A stretch of 64,000 nucleotides of DNA from JALZAI01 sp038207565 (GTDB lineage Bacteria > Actinomycetota > Actinomycetes > Mycobacteriales > Jatrophihabitantaceae). This document shows, one piece after another, positions 42,915-51,286 of the stretch (its first letter is position 1; the number at the start of each line of letters is the position of its first letter). Under the pieces are notes generated by a model. It was given only the letters and a program-made list of their open reading frames with translations. It had not been told where the DNA came from and searched no databases. The position numbers and the translations under genes were made by a program. The stretch is from NCBI GenBank assembly GCA_038207565.1, contig JBBQZQ010000015.1:21075-85074 (forward strand), read 5' to 3'.

Positions 42915-43946
42915 TCAACCGGCGCGGTGCGCGGACGAGGTCCGTCCGAGCAGTGGTGGGATGGTGGTCACCGCCTCGGCCAGTTCGGCCAGCGACTCGC
43001 CCATCAGTGCCTGGGCGCCGTCGCACAGTGCGGCCTCCGGGTGCGGGTGCACGTCGACCATCACGCCGTCGGCGCCGGCTGCGATCCCGGCGCGGGCCAG
43101 CGGAATCACCAGGTCGCGGCGCCCGGCGGCGTGCGAGGGATCCACGATCACCGGCAAGTGGCTCTGGTGCTGCACGTAGGCGATGGCGGACACGTCGAGC
43201 ATGTTGCGGATCGCCGGCTCGAACGAGCGCACGCCCCGCTCGCACAGGACGATGTCGAGGTTGCCCCGCTGGGCGATGTACTCGGCCGCCATGAGCCATT
43301 CCTCATACGTCGCGGTCAGACCGCGTTTGAGCATGACCGGTTTCCCCGTCGCGCTGACCGCCTGCAGCAGCGCGAAGTTCTGCATGTTGCGGGTGCCGAT
43401 CTGCAGCATGTCGGCGTACTCGGCGACCACGTCGACATCGGCCACATCGAGCACCTCGGTGACGACCGGGAGCTGAACCTCCGCACGCACGTCGGAAAGG
43501 ATGCGCAGGCCGGCCACGCCCAGTCCCTGGAAGGCGTAGGGCGACGTGCGCGGTTTGTACGCACCCCCGCGCAGCAGGGTCGCACCGGCCCGCTTGGCCA
43601 TGCGCGCGGACTCGAGCGTCTGCTCCGCAGTCTCGACCGCGCACGGGCCGGCGATGAAGGTGAAGGTGTCGGGCCCGATCGGCACGCCGCCGACCCGCAC
43701 TGTGCTGCGTCTGCTGTGGTTCTGCGCGGACACCAGCTTGTACGGCGCGGTGATGCGCATCGTCTCGGCGACGCCCGGTAGACCCGCGGCGTCCATCGTC
43801 TCGAGCACATCCTCGGTGCCGACGACGCCGATGATCGTGCGGGTGACACCGCGGCTGACGAAGGCCTGACCGCCGTGGGTCTCGATGTGTGCGACGACGC
43901 CGGTGATGTGCTCGTCCTGAGCGCCTGGCGCCATCACGATGACCAT
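42915..43946 (-). CDS. aroF: Class I-beta DAHP synthase
   Basis: 343 aa. An N-terminal ferredoxin-like regulatory domain (about 1-75, VIVMAPGAQDEHITGVV) is followed by the barrel: FIAGPCAVE, LRGGAYKPRTSPYAFQGLG, QIGTRNMQNF, VMLKRGL and VIVDPSHAAGRRD. Same reaction as the type II enzyme at 38868 but unrelated in sequence. Start at ATG 43944-43946. Convergent with the transpeptidase gene. Confidence 0.93.
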   Translation of the reverse strand: MVIVMAPGAQDEHITGVVAHIETHGGQAFVSRGVTRTIIGVVGTEDVLETMDAAGLPGVAETMRITAPYKLVSAQNHSRRSTVRVGGVPIGPDTFTFIAGPCAVETAEQTLESARMAKRAGATLLRGGAYKPRTSPYAFQGLGVAGLRILSDVRAEVQLPVVTEVLDVADVDVVAEYADMLQIGTRNMQNFALLQAVSATGKPVMLKRGLTATYEEWLMAAEYIAQRGNLDIVLCERGVRSFEPAIRNMLDVSAIAYVQHQSHLPVIVDPSHAAGRRDLVIPLARAGIAAGADGVMVDVHPHPEAALCDGAQALMGESLAELAEAVTTIPPLLGRTSSAHRAG

Positions 43947-44030
43947 GCCGGGAAGCCTATCCGCGCGGTGGACGGTCCCGCCGCACAGCTGAGCCGCACA
44001 GCGCGCCCGGACAGCGAGACAGCGAGTGCT

Positions 44031-46043
44031 TCAGATCACGGCGAGGACGACCGTCGTGCCGGAGCGGACGGACTGGCCCGGGTCGGGGTTCTGACCGACG
44101 ACCACATTGCGGTCGCCCTGGCCGTAGACGACCCGGCGCTCGACGGAGAGCCCCAGCGCCTCGAGTTGGGCCTTGGCGTCGTCATAGGACGACAGCGCCG
44201 AGATGGCCGGGACGGTGACGAACTCGGGCCCCTTCGAGACCGCCACGGTGACCTTGCTGCCTTGCGGGGCCTGGCCAGACGGGGACACCGAGATCACGCT
44301 GTCGGCCGGTACGTTGTCGTCGAATTCGTCGGTGCGCACTACTCGGAACTTGGCCGCGGTCAGCGCCGCCTTCGCGTCGTCGTACGACGTGCCCTGGGCG
44401 ACGGTGGGAATGTCGAGGATCGGCGGGCCGGAGGACACCACGAAGCTGACCGTGGCCGAACGTTTGATCTTGCTGCCGCCCGGCGGGTCGGTGGAGATGA
44501 CATTGCCGCTCTTGACCGAGGTGCTGGAGCGGTAGGTCACGTTGGCCTCGAACTGGATGCCCCGCGTATGCAGCTGCGCCTCGGCCAGGTCGATGCGCAG
44601 GTGCGCCACGTCGGGGACCACGAGCCGGTCCTGACCGAGCGAGACCGTCACGTCGATCGCCTTGCCCTCTTCCAGGCGATCGCCGCTCACCGGGTCGGTG
44701 CTGATGATCGATCCCTGCGGCACCGTCTCGCTGAACTGGTTGCTGACGCGGCCGAGCCGGTAATTGTCCTGCGCGAGACGCTTCTCGGCCGCTGTCAGCG
44801 ACACCTTGACCAGATTCGGCACGTGCGAATTCCAGTGCTGGTACCAGTGGGTGCCGACGTACCCGCCGACCAGCGAGACGGCGCCGACGAGCAGGACGAT
44901 CAGGGCGATGGCCACGTTGTGCCTGCGCCGCCGGGCCCGCGGGCTCACCTGCTTGCGAGGTCGCGGCGGTGGGATGACGACCGGCGGGGGCGGCGCATCG
45001 TCGTCGCGCGGCGGGCGACCCCCTGGATCGGGGACGACGCGGGTGTCGTGCTGCGCACCTCGGTTACCGAGAACATCGGTACGGCCCGCGCTCGCCCGGG
45101 GGGTCCGGCCGCTGCGACGTGGCTCAGGCGTGAGTGGCGGGCGGCGGCGGACCGGGACGGGCGTGATCGGCAGTGCGAGCGCAACGCGGACGTCGGCCAA
45201 CTCGGCAACGAACGCCGCGGCGTCGCTCGGGCGGCCGGTCGGGTCGCTGTCGGTCGCGCCGATGACGAGTTCGTCGATCTCCTCGGGAACGCCCTTCACC
45301 CGCGACGACGGTGCCGGCACCCGCGAGTGGACGTGCTGGTAGGCGACATTCAGCGCCGACGCACCCTGGTAGGGCGGACGTCCGGTGAGCAGCTCGAACA
45401 GCACGATGCCTGCGGCGTACACGTCCGAACGCGGGTCGGCGTACCCGCGGCTGATCTGTTCGGGCGCGCAGTACGCGACGGTGCCCATCATCAACCCGGT
45501 CCGGGTGGACGTGGACTCGGCATCGATGGCGCGGGCCAGGCCGAAGTCGGCGACCTTCACCACACCCGCGTCCGAGAGCAGGATGTTCTCCGGCTTGATG
45601 TCGCGGTGCACGAGCCCGGCGCGGTGGGCCGAGGCGAGGGCGGCGAGCACCGGCTCCAGGATGGAGATTGCTTCGGCAGGGGTGAAGCGCCCGTTGCGTT
45701 CCCGGATCAGGTCGCGCAGTGTCCGACCCTCGACCAGTTCCATGACGAGGAACACGTGCCCGCTGCCGGATCCGTTGGCCCGGTCGATGCCCTGGTCGTA
45801 GACAGCCACGGCGTTCACGTGAGTGAGGCGCGCAGCCGCGCGGGCCTCGCGGGCGAACCGGTCGGTGAACGCCGGGTCGGCCGAGAGCAGCGACGACATG
45901 ACCTTGACAGCGACGAGCCGATCGAGCCGCTCGTCGACGGCCGCATACACCGTGGACATCCCGCCGCGGGCGATGCGGTCTCGAATGCGGTAGCGGCCCT
46001 CGAGCAAGCGGCCGACCAGGGGGTCCGCCGTCGCCGTCTGCAC
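44031..46043 (-). CDS. Transmembrane Ser/Thr protein kinase with four PASTA domains
   Basis: 670 aa. Cytoplasmic kinase domain about 15-285 with Lys47, HRDIKPEN (Asp148), DFG at 166-168 and a Thr-rich activation loop (STSTRTG). A Pro/Arg-rich juxtamembrane region (about 295-375), one helix (about 377-397) and four PASTA repeats follow (about 405-670), which bind peptidoglycan fragments. Its neighbours resemble mycobacterial pknL, but PknL has no PASTA repeats, so the architecture is PknB-like. GTG start at 46041-46043. Confidence 0.93.
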   Translation of the reverse strand: MQTATADPLVGRLLEGRYRIRDRIARGGMSTVYAAVDERLDRLVAVKVMSSLLSADPAFTDRFAREARAAARLTHVNAVAVYDQGIDRANGSGSGHVFLVMELVEGRTLRDLIRERNGRFTPAEAISILEPVLAALASAHRAGLVHRDIKPENILLSDAGVVKVADFGLARAIDAESTSTRTGLMMGTVAYCAPEQISRGYADPRSDVYAAGIVLFELLTGRPPYQGASALNVAYQHVHSRVPAPSSRVKGVPEEIDELVIGATDSDPTGRPSDAAAFVAELADVRVALALPITPVPVRRRPPLTPEPRRSGRTPRASAGRTDVLGNRGAQHDTRVVPDPGGRPPRDDDAPPPPVVIPPPRPRKQVSPRARRRRHNVAIALIVLLVGAVSLVGGYVGTHWYQHWNSHVPNLVKVSLTAAEKRLAQDNYRLGRVSNQFSETVPQGSIISTDPVSGDRLEEGKAIDVTVSLGQDRLVVPDVAHLRIDLAEAQLHTRGIQFEANVTYRSSTSVKSGNVISTDPPGGSKIKRSATVSFVVSSGPPILDIPTVAQGTSYDDAKAALTAAKFRVVRTDEFDDNVPADSVISVSPSGQAPQGSKVTVAVSKGPEFVTVPAISALSSYDDAKAQLEALGLSVERRVVYGQGDRNVVVGQNPDPGQSVRSGTTVVLAVI

Positions 46044-46174
46044 GGGCGCGATTCTACGGGCGTCTTGCTGATGATCACGAACACGCGCGCCGGGAGAGCG
46101 TGTGAATCGCCCTAAACTAAGACCTCGGCGAGCAGGCCGGCCGCGAATGAGGTGGGGCTCACAGTGGGATCGGT

Positions 46175-47002
46175 ATGACCGGCGACACCGTCGGTGGGGG
46201 CGAGGTGGAGCTCCTGGCCGACGCTGACCGTCCGGGTGGGTGGCTGCTGCTCGTCGACCGCATCCGACAGTCTTACGTGGATCTCGACGATCCCCGCTAC
46301 CTCGACTTCGAGTACGTCCAGGCTTTCGCCGACGCCGTCGACGCACTGCCCACGGGTCCGCTCGCGGTTACCCACGTCGGCGGTGGTGCCTGCACCCTGG
46401 CCCGCTATGTCGAGGCCACCCGTCCCGGCTCGTCGCAGATCGTGCTCGAACCGGACGCCGCGCTCACCGCGACGGTGCGAGCCCGGTTGCCGTTCGCGCG
46501 CGGAACGAAAGTCCGCATCCGCGCGGTCGGCGGACGCGAAGGCGTTGCCGCCTTGCGCGACTCGAGCGCGGACGTGCTCGTGCTGGACGCCTTCCACGGC
46601 GGACGGGTTCCGGCCGAGCTGACGACGGCCGAGTTCTTCATCGACGCCGCGCGCGTCATGCGACCGGACGGCCTGCTGCTGGTCAACGTCGCCGACGGAC
46701 CGCCGCTTGACTTCGTCCCGCGGGTGCTCGCAGCCATCGGCACGGCGTTGCCGAACATGGCGCTGCGGACCAATCCGGCAGTGCTCAAGCGGCGCCGTTC
46801 GGGCAACATCGTGCTGCTCGCGTCGGGGGCGTCGCTGGCTGTGGAGGGGCTGACCCGGGCGGCTGCCGGTGCGATGTTCCCGCAGCGGGTGCTGAGCGGA
46901 GCCGGGCTCCTGGCGTTCGTCGCTGGAGCGTCGCCGCTGACCGACGCCGCACCGATGCGCTCGCCCGCCCCGCCCGACGAGTTCTGGCGGGTGGGCGGCT
47001 GA
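46175..47002 (+). CDS. Spermidine synthase-like methyltransferase-fold protein
   Basis: 275 aa. Rossmann fold of the spermidine synthase type: THVGGGACTLARYVEATRP, VLEPDAAL, ADVLVLDAFHGGRVP, LLVNVADGPP. Motif D-A-F replaces the usual D-x-x-D polyamine-site acid pattern, so polyamine synthesis is doubtful. Transcribed divergently from the kinase. Many actinobacteria carry such proteins with unknown substrate. Confidence 0.78.
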   Translation: MTGDTVGGGEVELLADADRPGGWLLLVDRIRQSYVDLDDPRYLDFEYVQAFADAVDALPTGPLAVTHVGGGACTLARYVEATRPGSSQIVLEPDAALTATVRARLPFARGTKVRIRAVGGREGVAALRDSSADVLVLDAFHGGRVPAELTTAEFFIDAARVMRPDGLLLVNVADGPPLDFVPRVLAAIGTALPNMALRTNPAVLKRRRSGNIVLLASGASLAVEGLTRAAAGAMFPQRVLSGAGLLAFVAGASPLTDAAPMRSPAPPDEFWRVGG

Positions 47003-47014
47003 CACGATCGGGTC

Positions 47015-47788
47015 GTGCCGACCGAGGTAAAGATCTTCGCCGACCGTGCGCGGGCCGAGTCCTTCGGCGTTGTCGCCGAGAACTACGACAGCTACCGGCC
47101 GAGCTATCCCGCCGCGCTGATCGACGACCTGGCAGCGCTGGGGCCAGGCGTACTCGACATCGGGTGCGGCACCGGCAAGGCGGCCGTCTTGCTCGCCGGG
47201 CGCGGGATGGACGTGCTCGGTGTCGAGGTCGACGAACGGATGGCCGAGGTCGCGAGAGGTCACGGCATCACGGTCGAGGTCGGCGACTTCGAGACGTGGG
47301 ACCCTGCCGGACGCCGGTTCGACCTGATCACCTGCGCGCAGGCTTGGCACTGGGTGGACCCCGACCGGGGCGTGCCGAAGGCGGCGAAGGTGCTGCGGCC
47401 GGGTGGCTGCGCCGCGCTCTTCTGGAATTACGACGAGTTGGACGAGCCGGTGCAGCAGGCACTGGACACCGCCTACGAGCAGCATGCGCCCGAACTGCTC
47501 CGTTCAGTCGTGCGCGGCGCGAGCAAACAGAGCGATCGACCGCACGCGGCCTCGTTCGACCTCGACGCGGCGTTCACTGAGACCAGCACGAAGCACTACC
47601 GGTGGGAGCACACGTTCACCGCCGACGCGTGGGTCGGCATGTCACGTACGCACAGCGACCACCTGCAATTGGCGCCCGACCGACTCGACGCGCTCAGCGA
47701 CGCGACTCGTGCCGCGATCGATGCGCTGGGCGGATCCTTCGTCTCGCACTACGGTACTTACGCGCTGTTCGCACGGCGCGAGGCATGA
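47015..47788 (+). CDS. Class I SAM-dependent methyltransferase
   Basis: 257 aa, GTG start. VLDIGCGTGKAAVLLAGRG is the SAM-binding motif I, followed by VEVDERMAE, ITCAQAWHWVDP and VLRPGGCAALFW. The AWHWVD stretch is typical of a group related to trans-aconitate methyltransferases and UbiE-like enzymes. Substrate unknown. Confidence 0.85.
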   Translation: MPTEVKIFADRARAESFGVVAENYDSYRPSYPAALIDDLAALGPGVLDIGCGTGKAAVLLAGRGMDVLGVEVDERMAEVARGHGITVEVGDFETWDPAGRRFDLITCAQAWHWVDPDRGVPKAAKVLRPGGCAALFWNYDELDEPVQQALDTAYEQHAPELLRSVVRGASKQSDRPHAASFDLDAAFTETSTKHYRWEHTFTADAWVGMSRTHSDHLQLAPDRLDALSDATRAAIDALGGSFVSHYGTYALFARREA

Positions 47789-47813
47789 GCGTCCACGTGG
47801 CAGGCTGAACCGT

Positions 47814-48158
47814 ATGGGTGTCGACTCTGCACCGCAGCTGACATTCCCCGAGGTCGCCGACGCGCTCGGCGTGCCGGTCACCCGGGTCCATCAGTACGTG
47901 CGCGACGGCCACCTGGTGGCGGTGCGCGAATCCGAGGAAGCGCCCCGCACGATCCCGGCACTGTTCATCGACGGTTCGCAGATCGTCAAGGCGCTCGACG
48001 CGGTGATCCGGTTGCTGCGCGATGCGCGCTTCACCGACCCGGAGATCGTGGACTGGCTGCACCGCGCCGACGATTCTCTGCCGGGCACGCCGATAGATGC
48101 GCTGCGTCGCGACGCCGGCCGCGAGGTCAAGCGCCGGGCGCAGGTCGCCGGGTACTGA
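47814..48158 (+). CDS. Rv2175c-like winged-helix DNA-binding protein
   Basis: 114 aa. LTFPEVADALGVPVTRVHQYVRDGHLVAV is a helix-turn-helix; ALFIDGSQIVKALDAVIRLLRDARFTDPEIVDWL and REVKRRAQVAGY complete the Rv2175c family. In mycobacteria this protein binds DNA and is phosphorylated by PknL near its N-terminus. Here the kinase lies two genes away. Its stop shares one base with the crtYc start. Confidence 0.87.
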   Translation: MGVDSAPQLTFPEVADALGVPVTRVHQYVRDGHLVAVRESEEAPRTIPALFIDGSQIVKALDAVIRLLRDARFTDPEIVDWLHRADDSLPGTPIDALRRDAGREVKRRAQVAGY

Positions 48159-48481
48159 TGCATCTCGCGTACCTGTTGATCCTGCTGGCCTGCCTTGTCG
48201 GCACGTTGCCGCTGGAACTGGTGCTGCACACGCGGGTGTATGCGCGGGCGTCCCGCCTGCTGGTCGCGCTCGTCCCGGTGGTGATCGTGTTCGGGGCGTG
48301 GGATGTGCTGGCCATCCATCAGGGCACCTGGTCCTATGCACGCCGTTACCTCGTCGGGGTGTTCCTGCCCGGGCGCCTACCGCTCGAGGAGTTGCTGTTC
48401 TTCCTCGTCATCCCCACCTGTGCGGTGCTCGCGTTCGAGGCCGTGCGGGTGCGTCGTCCAGACTGGTTCGATGCGCAGTGA
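48158..48481 (+). CDS. crtYc: Lycopene cyclase subunit CrtYc
   Basis: 107 aa, three predicted membrane helices. FGAWDVLAIHQGTWSY and LPLEELLFFLVIP are hallmarks of the heterodimeric actinobacterial lycopene cyclase, where the EELLFF acids are catalytic. Works with CrtYd, encoded next, to cyclise lycopene ends. Overlaps the previous stop by one base. Confidence 0.9.
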   Translation: MHLAYLLILLACLVGTLPLELVLHTRVYARASRLLVALVPVVIVFGAWDVLAIHQGTWSYARRYLVGVFLPGRLPLEELLFFLVIPTCAVLAFEAVRVRRPDWFDAQ

Positions 48482-48798
48482 GCTACACACTGCTCGCGAT
48501 GCTCGCCGTAGTCCTCGCCGTCGCGTTGGATCTGGTTGCGGTGCGGACGAGGGTGCTGCTGCAGAAGGGATTCTGGGCCGCGTACGCGATCATCGTGTGC
48601 TTCCAACTCCTCACGAACGGGCTGCTGACCGGCTTACCTGTCGTCACCTACAACCCGGACCGGATCATCGGGTGGCGGCTGGCCTATGCTCCGGTCGAGG
48701 ATCTGCTGTTCGGCTTCGCGATGGTCACGACAACGCTGGCGATGTGGGTGTGGGCGGGTCGGCGCGCCGGGCGAGAAGGGCGCGCCGCAGTCCGCTGA
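48478..48798 (+). CDS. crtYd: Lycopene cyclase subunit CrtYd
   Basis: 106 aa, three predicted helices. NPDRIIGWRLAYAPVEDLLFGFAMV contains the PVED catalytic motif of the second cyclase subunit. GTG start overlaps the crtYc stop (GTGA), favouring equal synthesis. Its last 74 bases overlap the 3' end of crtB on the other strand. Confidence 0.9.
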   Translation: MSYTLLAMLAVVLAVALDLVAVRTRVLLQKGFWAAYAIIVCFQLLTNGLLTGLPVVTYNPDRIIGWRLAYAPVEDLLFGFAMVTTTLAMWVWAGRRAGREGRAAVR

Positions 48799-49708
48799 GC
48801 CCGACCCGTCCCCGGGTGCGCAACCCCACGCTGACGCGGCCGTGGAAGACGTCATAGTCGGCCGCCTCGATCTCGTCCAAGATGCCGCCGTAGAGCGTCA
48901 GTGCGGTGCGCAGGCAGTCGCGTGACGTCGGGTGCACCAACTCGATGCCCGACTCGGCGCTGCGGTACAGCTTCCGGGCCCGCTCGATCTCCCAGGCCAG
49001 CAGGTTGCGGATCGGTTCGTCCACCCGTCCCCGCAGCAGTCGGTCGCGGTCCACCCCGAACTCGGCCAGGCTCTGCTGCGGCAGGTAGATCCGCCCGCGA
49101 CGCAGGTCGTCGGCGACGTCGCGGATGAAGTTGGTCAGTTGAAAGGCGTACCCCAGGTCGATGGCCGGCGGTTCCAGCTGGTCCCACCGGACGCCGGGGT
49201 CCCTCCGGTCGAGGATCGGCAACATCTGCAGGCCGATGACGGCGGCCGAGCCCCACATGTAGCGCTTCAGATCCTCGAACGTCTCGTACTCGGTGATGGT
49301 GAGGTCCAGTCGCATCGACTCCAGAAAGTCGGCGAAGTAGGTGTGCGGGATCTGCCAGCGCCGTGCCGTGTCCAGCGTCGCACGCACGATGGGGTCGCTT
49401 GCTGCGCCCCAGTCGAGATCGGCCAGGAACTCCGCGCTCCACGCACCGAACCGCTCGGCACGTGCTGCCGCGTCGACATCGGGGTCGGCTGCGGGGTCGA
49501 CCCGGTCGACGATGTCGTCGGCGTAGCGGGCGAACCCGTACAGCGCGTGCACGTACGGTCGCTTGCCGGCCGGGAGCAGCAATGTCGCCAGGTAATACGT
49601 CCGGCCGTGGGTGGCGTTCAGCCGGCGGCACGTCGCGTAGCCCGCACGCAGTGCAGGGTCGGTGATTGCGGCGGCGTCGAGCTCCCGCGCTGCGAGGACC
49701 GAGGTCAC
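48725..49708 (-). CDS. crtB: Phytoene synthase
   Basis: 327 aa. Joins two geranylgeranyl-PP. Asp-rich motifs ARYADDIVD and DVADDLRRGR bind the diphosphate via Mg; YGFARYADD and GYAFQLTNFIRD are typical. GTG at 49706-49708 overlaps the crtI stop, so crtI-crtB form a coupled pair. A crtE-type synthase is not in the window. Confidence 0.94.
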   Translation of the reverse strand: MTSVLAARELDAAAITDPALRAGYATCRRLNATHGRTYYLATLLLPAGKRPYVHALYGFARYADDIVDRVDPAADPDVDAAARAERFGAWSAEFLADLDWGAASDPIVRATLDTARRWQIPHTYFADFLESMRLDLTITEYETFEDLKRYMWGSAAVIGLQMLPILDRRDPGVRWDQLEPPAIDLGYAFQLTNFIRDVADDLRRGRIYLPQQSLAEFGVDRDRLLRGRVDEPIRNLLAWEIERARKLYRSAESGIELVHPTSRDCLRTALTLYGGILDEIEAADYDVFHGRVSVGLRTRGRVGLSGLRRALLARRADPPTPTSPALS

Positions 49709-51195
49709 GGCTGCGCTCCGGTCACCCGCTCGGCCGCAAGGCGTCCCGACACGAGCACCATCGGCACCCCAACGCCCGGCTGGGTGTTCGAACCGGCGAA
49801 CACCAGGTTTTCTACCCGCCGATCGAGCGTGGACGGCCGGAACGGGCCGGTCTGGCCGAAGCGATGCGACGCCGCGAAGGGGGCGCCGGCGGCGAGGCCC
49901 TGTGCCAACCAGTCGGCGGGAGTCACCAGATGTTCGCACTCGATGCCCTCGCGAAACCCGCGGTAACCGCGGGCCTCCAGCGTGTCCAGGATGTGCTCGC
50001 GGTAGACCGGTGCGTGGCTGGCCCAGTCGATGTGCCCGCTCTGCAGGTTGGGCGTCGGGAAGAGCACGTAATAGGCGTTGCGGCCTGCCGGTGCCAGCGA
50101 TGGATCGGTGACCGACGGTGCGGTGAGCAGGAACGACGGGTCGCTCATGGTTTCACCGCGGTCGATGATCTGGTCGAACGTCCGGTCCCACGCAGCGCCG
50201 AAGTCGATCGTGTGGTGCACCGGGTCCGCGAACGTAGCGGAGGAACCGGCATGCAGTACGACAGCCGATGGCGAGTACCGCAACCGCTTGACGTGCCGCG
50301 GCGTGTAGCCGGGCGGCAGCAGTTCGCGGTAGGCCGCGGGCAGGTCGGCGTTCACGACTACCACGTCGGCGGGGATGCGATCGCCGTCGGACGTGAGCAC
50401 GGCTCGGGCCCGTTCGCCGGCGACCTCGATCCGCTCGACGCTCGTGCGGTAGCGGAACGTGACGCCGTGCGCCGCAGCGGCCGCCGCCATCGCCCGCGGG
50501 ACCGCGTGCATGCCGCCCTCCGGAAAGTAGACACCTTCGACGCAGTCCATGTAGGTGATGACCGAATAGATCGCGAGCGCTTGCGCCGGAGCGAGGCCCG
50601 CGTACATCGCCTGGAAGGAGAACAGCCGTCGCAACCGCTCGTCGTCGACGAACGAGGCGACCTTCGTCCCCAGCTTCCGGAAGCCGCCCATCGCCACCAA
50701 CCGGGCGAGAGGCAGGCCGACCAGCTGCAACGGGGAGTCGATGTTGCGGTCGATGAAGTGCCGCATCTCGGCGAGGTAGAGCTTGCGCAGGTACTGGACG
50801 AACCGGCGGTAGCCGTCGGCGTCCTTGCTGCCGCAGGTCGCAGCGATCTCCTCGGCCATGGCGTCGACGTCCCCGCGCAGGTGGATGGTCGATCCGTCGG
50901 TGAAGCGGGCGCGATAGGCCGGATCGAGTCGGTGCAGGGTGAGCCAGTCCTCGAGCCGCTCCCCGACGGCCGCGAGCGGGGCGGCGACGAGGTCCGGCAT
51001 GGTCAGCACCGACGGCCCGGTGTCGAAGTGGTAGCCGTGGTCCTGGATCAGGCCGGCACGTCCTCCCGGGACGGCTTCTCGTTCCACGACGGTGACCGAA
51101 CGTCCCGCCCCGGCGAGGTACAACGCCGCGGAGAGGCCGCCGAGTCCGGCGCCGACGACGACGACAGAGTCGGTCGGGCCCGGGACGGTGCGCAT
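49705..51195 (-). CDS. crtI: Phytoene desaturase
   Basis: 496 aa FAD enzyme. N-terminal VVVVGAGLGGLSAALYLAGAG dinucleotide fold, GGRAGLIQDHGYHFDTGPSVLTMP, VYFPEGGMHAVPRA, and C-terminal LVFAGSNTQPGVGVPMVLVSG. Converts phytoene to lycopene (or a related product), the substrate for CrtYc/CrtYd. ATG at 51193-51195. First gene of the crtI-crtB operon. Confidence 0.94.
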   Translation of the reverse strand: MRTVPGPTDSVVVVGAGLGGLSAALYLAGAGRSVTVVEREAVPGGRAGLIQDHGYHFDTGPSVLTMPDLVAAPLAAVGERLEDWLTLHRLDPAYRARFTDGSTIHLRGDVDAMAEEIAATCGSKDADGYRRFVQYLRKLYLAEMRHFIDRNIDSPLQLVGLPLARLVAMGGFRKLGTKVASFVDDERLRRLFSFQAMYAGLAPAQALAIYSVITYMDCVEGVYFPEGGMHAVPRAMAAAAAAHGVTFRYRTSVERIEVAGERARAVLTSDGDRIPADVVVVNADLPAAYRELLPPGYTPRHVKRLRYSPSAVVLHAGSSATFADPVHHTIDFGAAWDRTFDQIIDRGETMSDPSFLLTAPSVTDPSLAPAGRNAYYVLFPTPNLQSGHIDWASHAPVYREHILDTLEARGYRGFREGIECEHLVTPADWLAQGLAAGAPFAASHRFGQTGPFRPSTLDRRVENLVFAGSNTQPGVGVPMVLVSGRLAAERVTGAQP

Positions 51196-51286
51196 CGTCG
51201 ATGACGTTACTGGCGTCACTAGGCCCGGCGAGGCTCCGGGGTCCGGATCGGGTCGTGTTCCGGCGGAAGCGCGCTCGCCGGCGCCG

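Noticed and set aside
48478..48798. crtYd as a frameshifted part of crtYc
   Set aside because: Each has its own start, complete helices and catalytic motif; the heterodimeric cyclase is normally encoded by two short genes.
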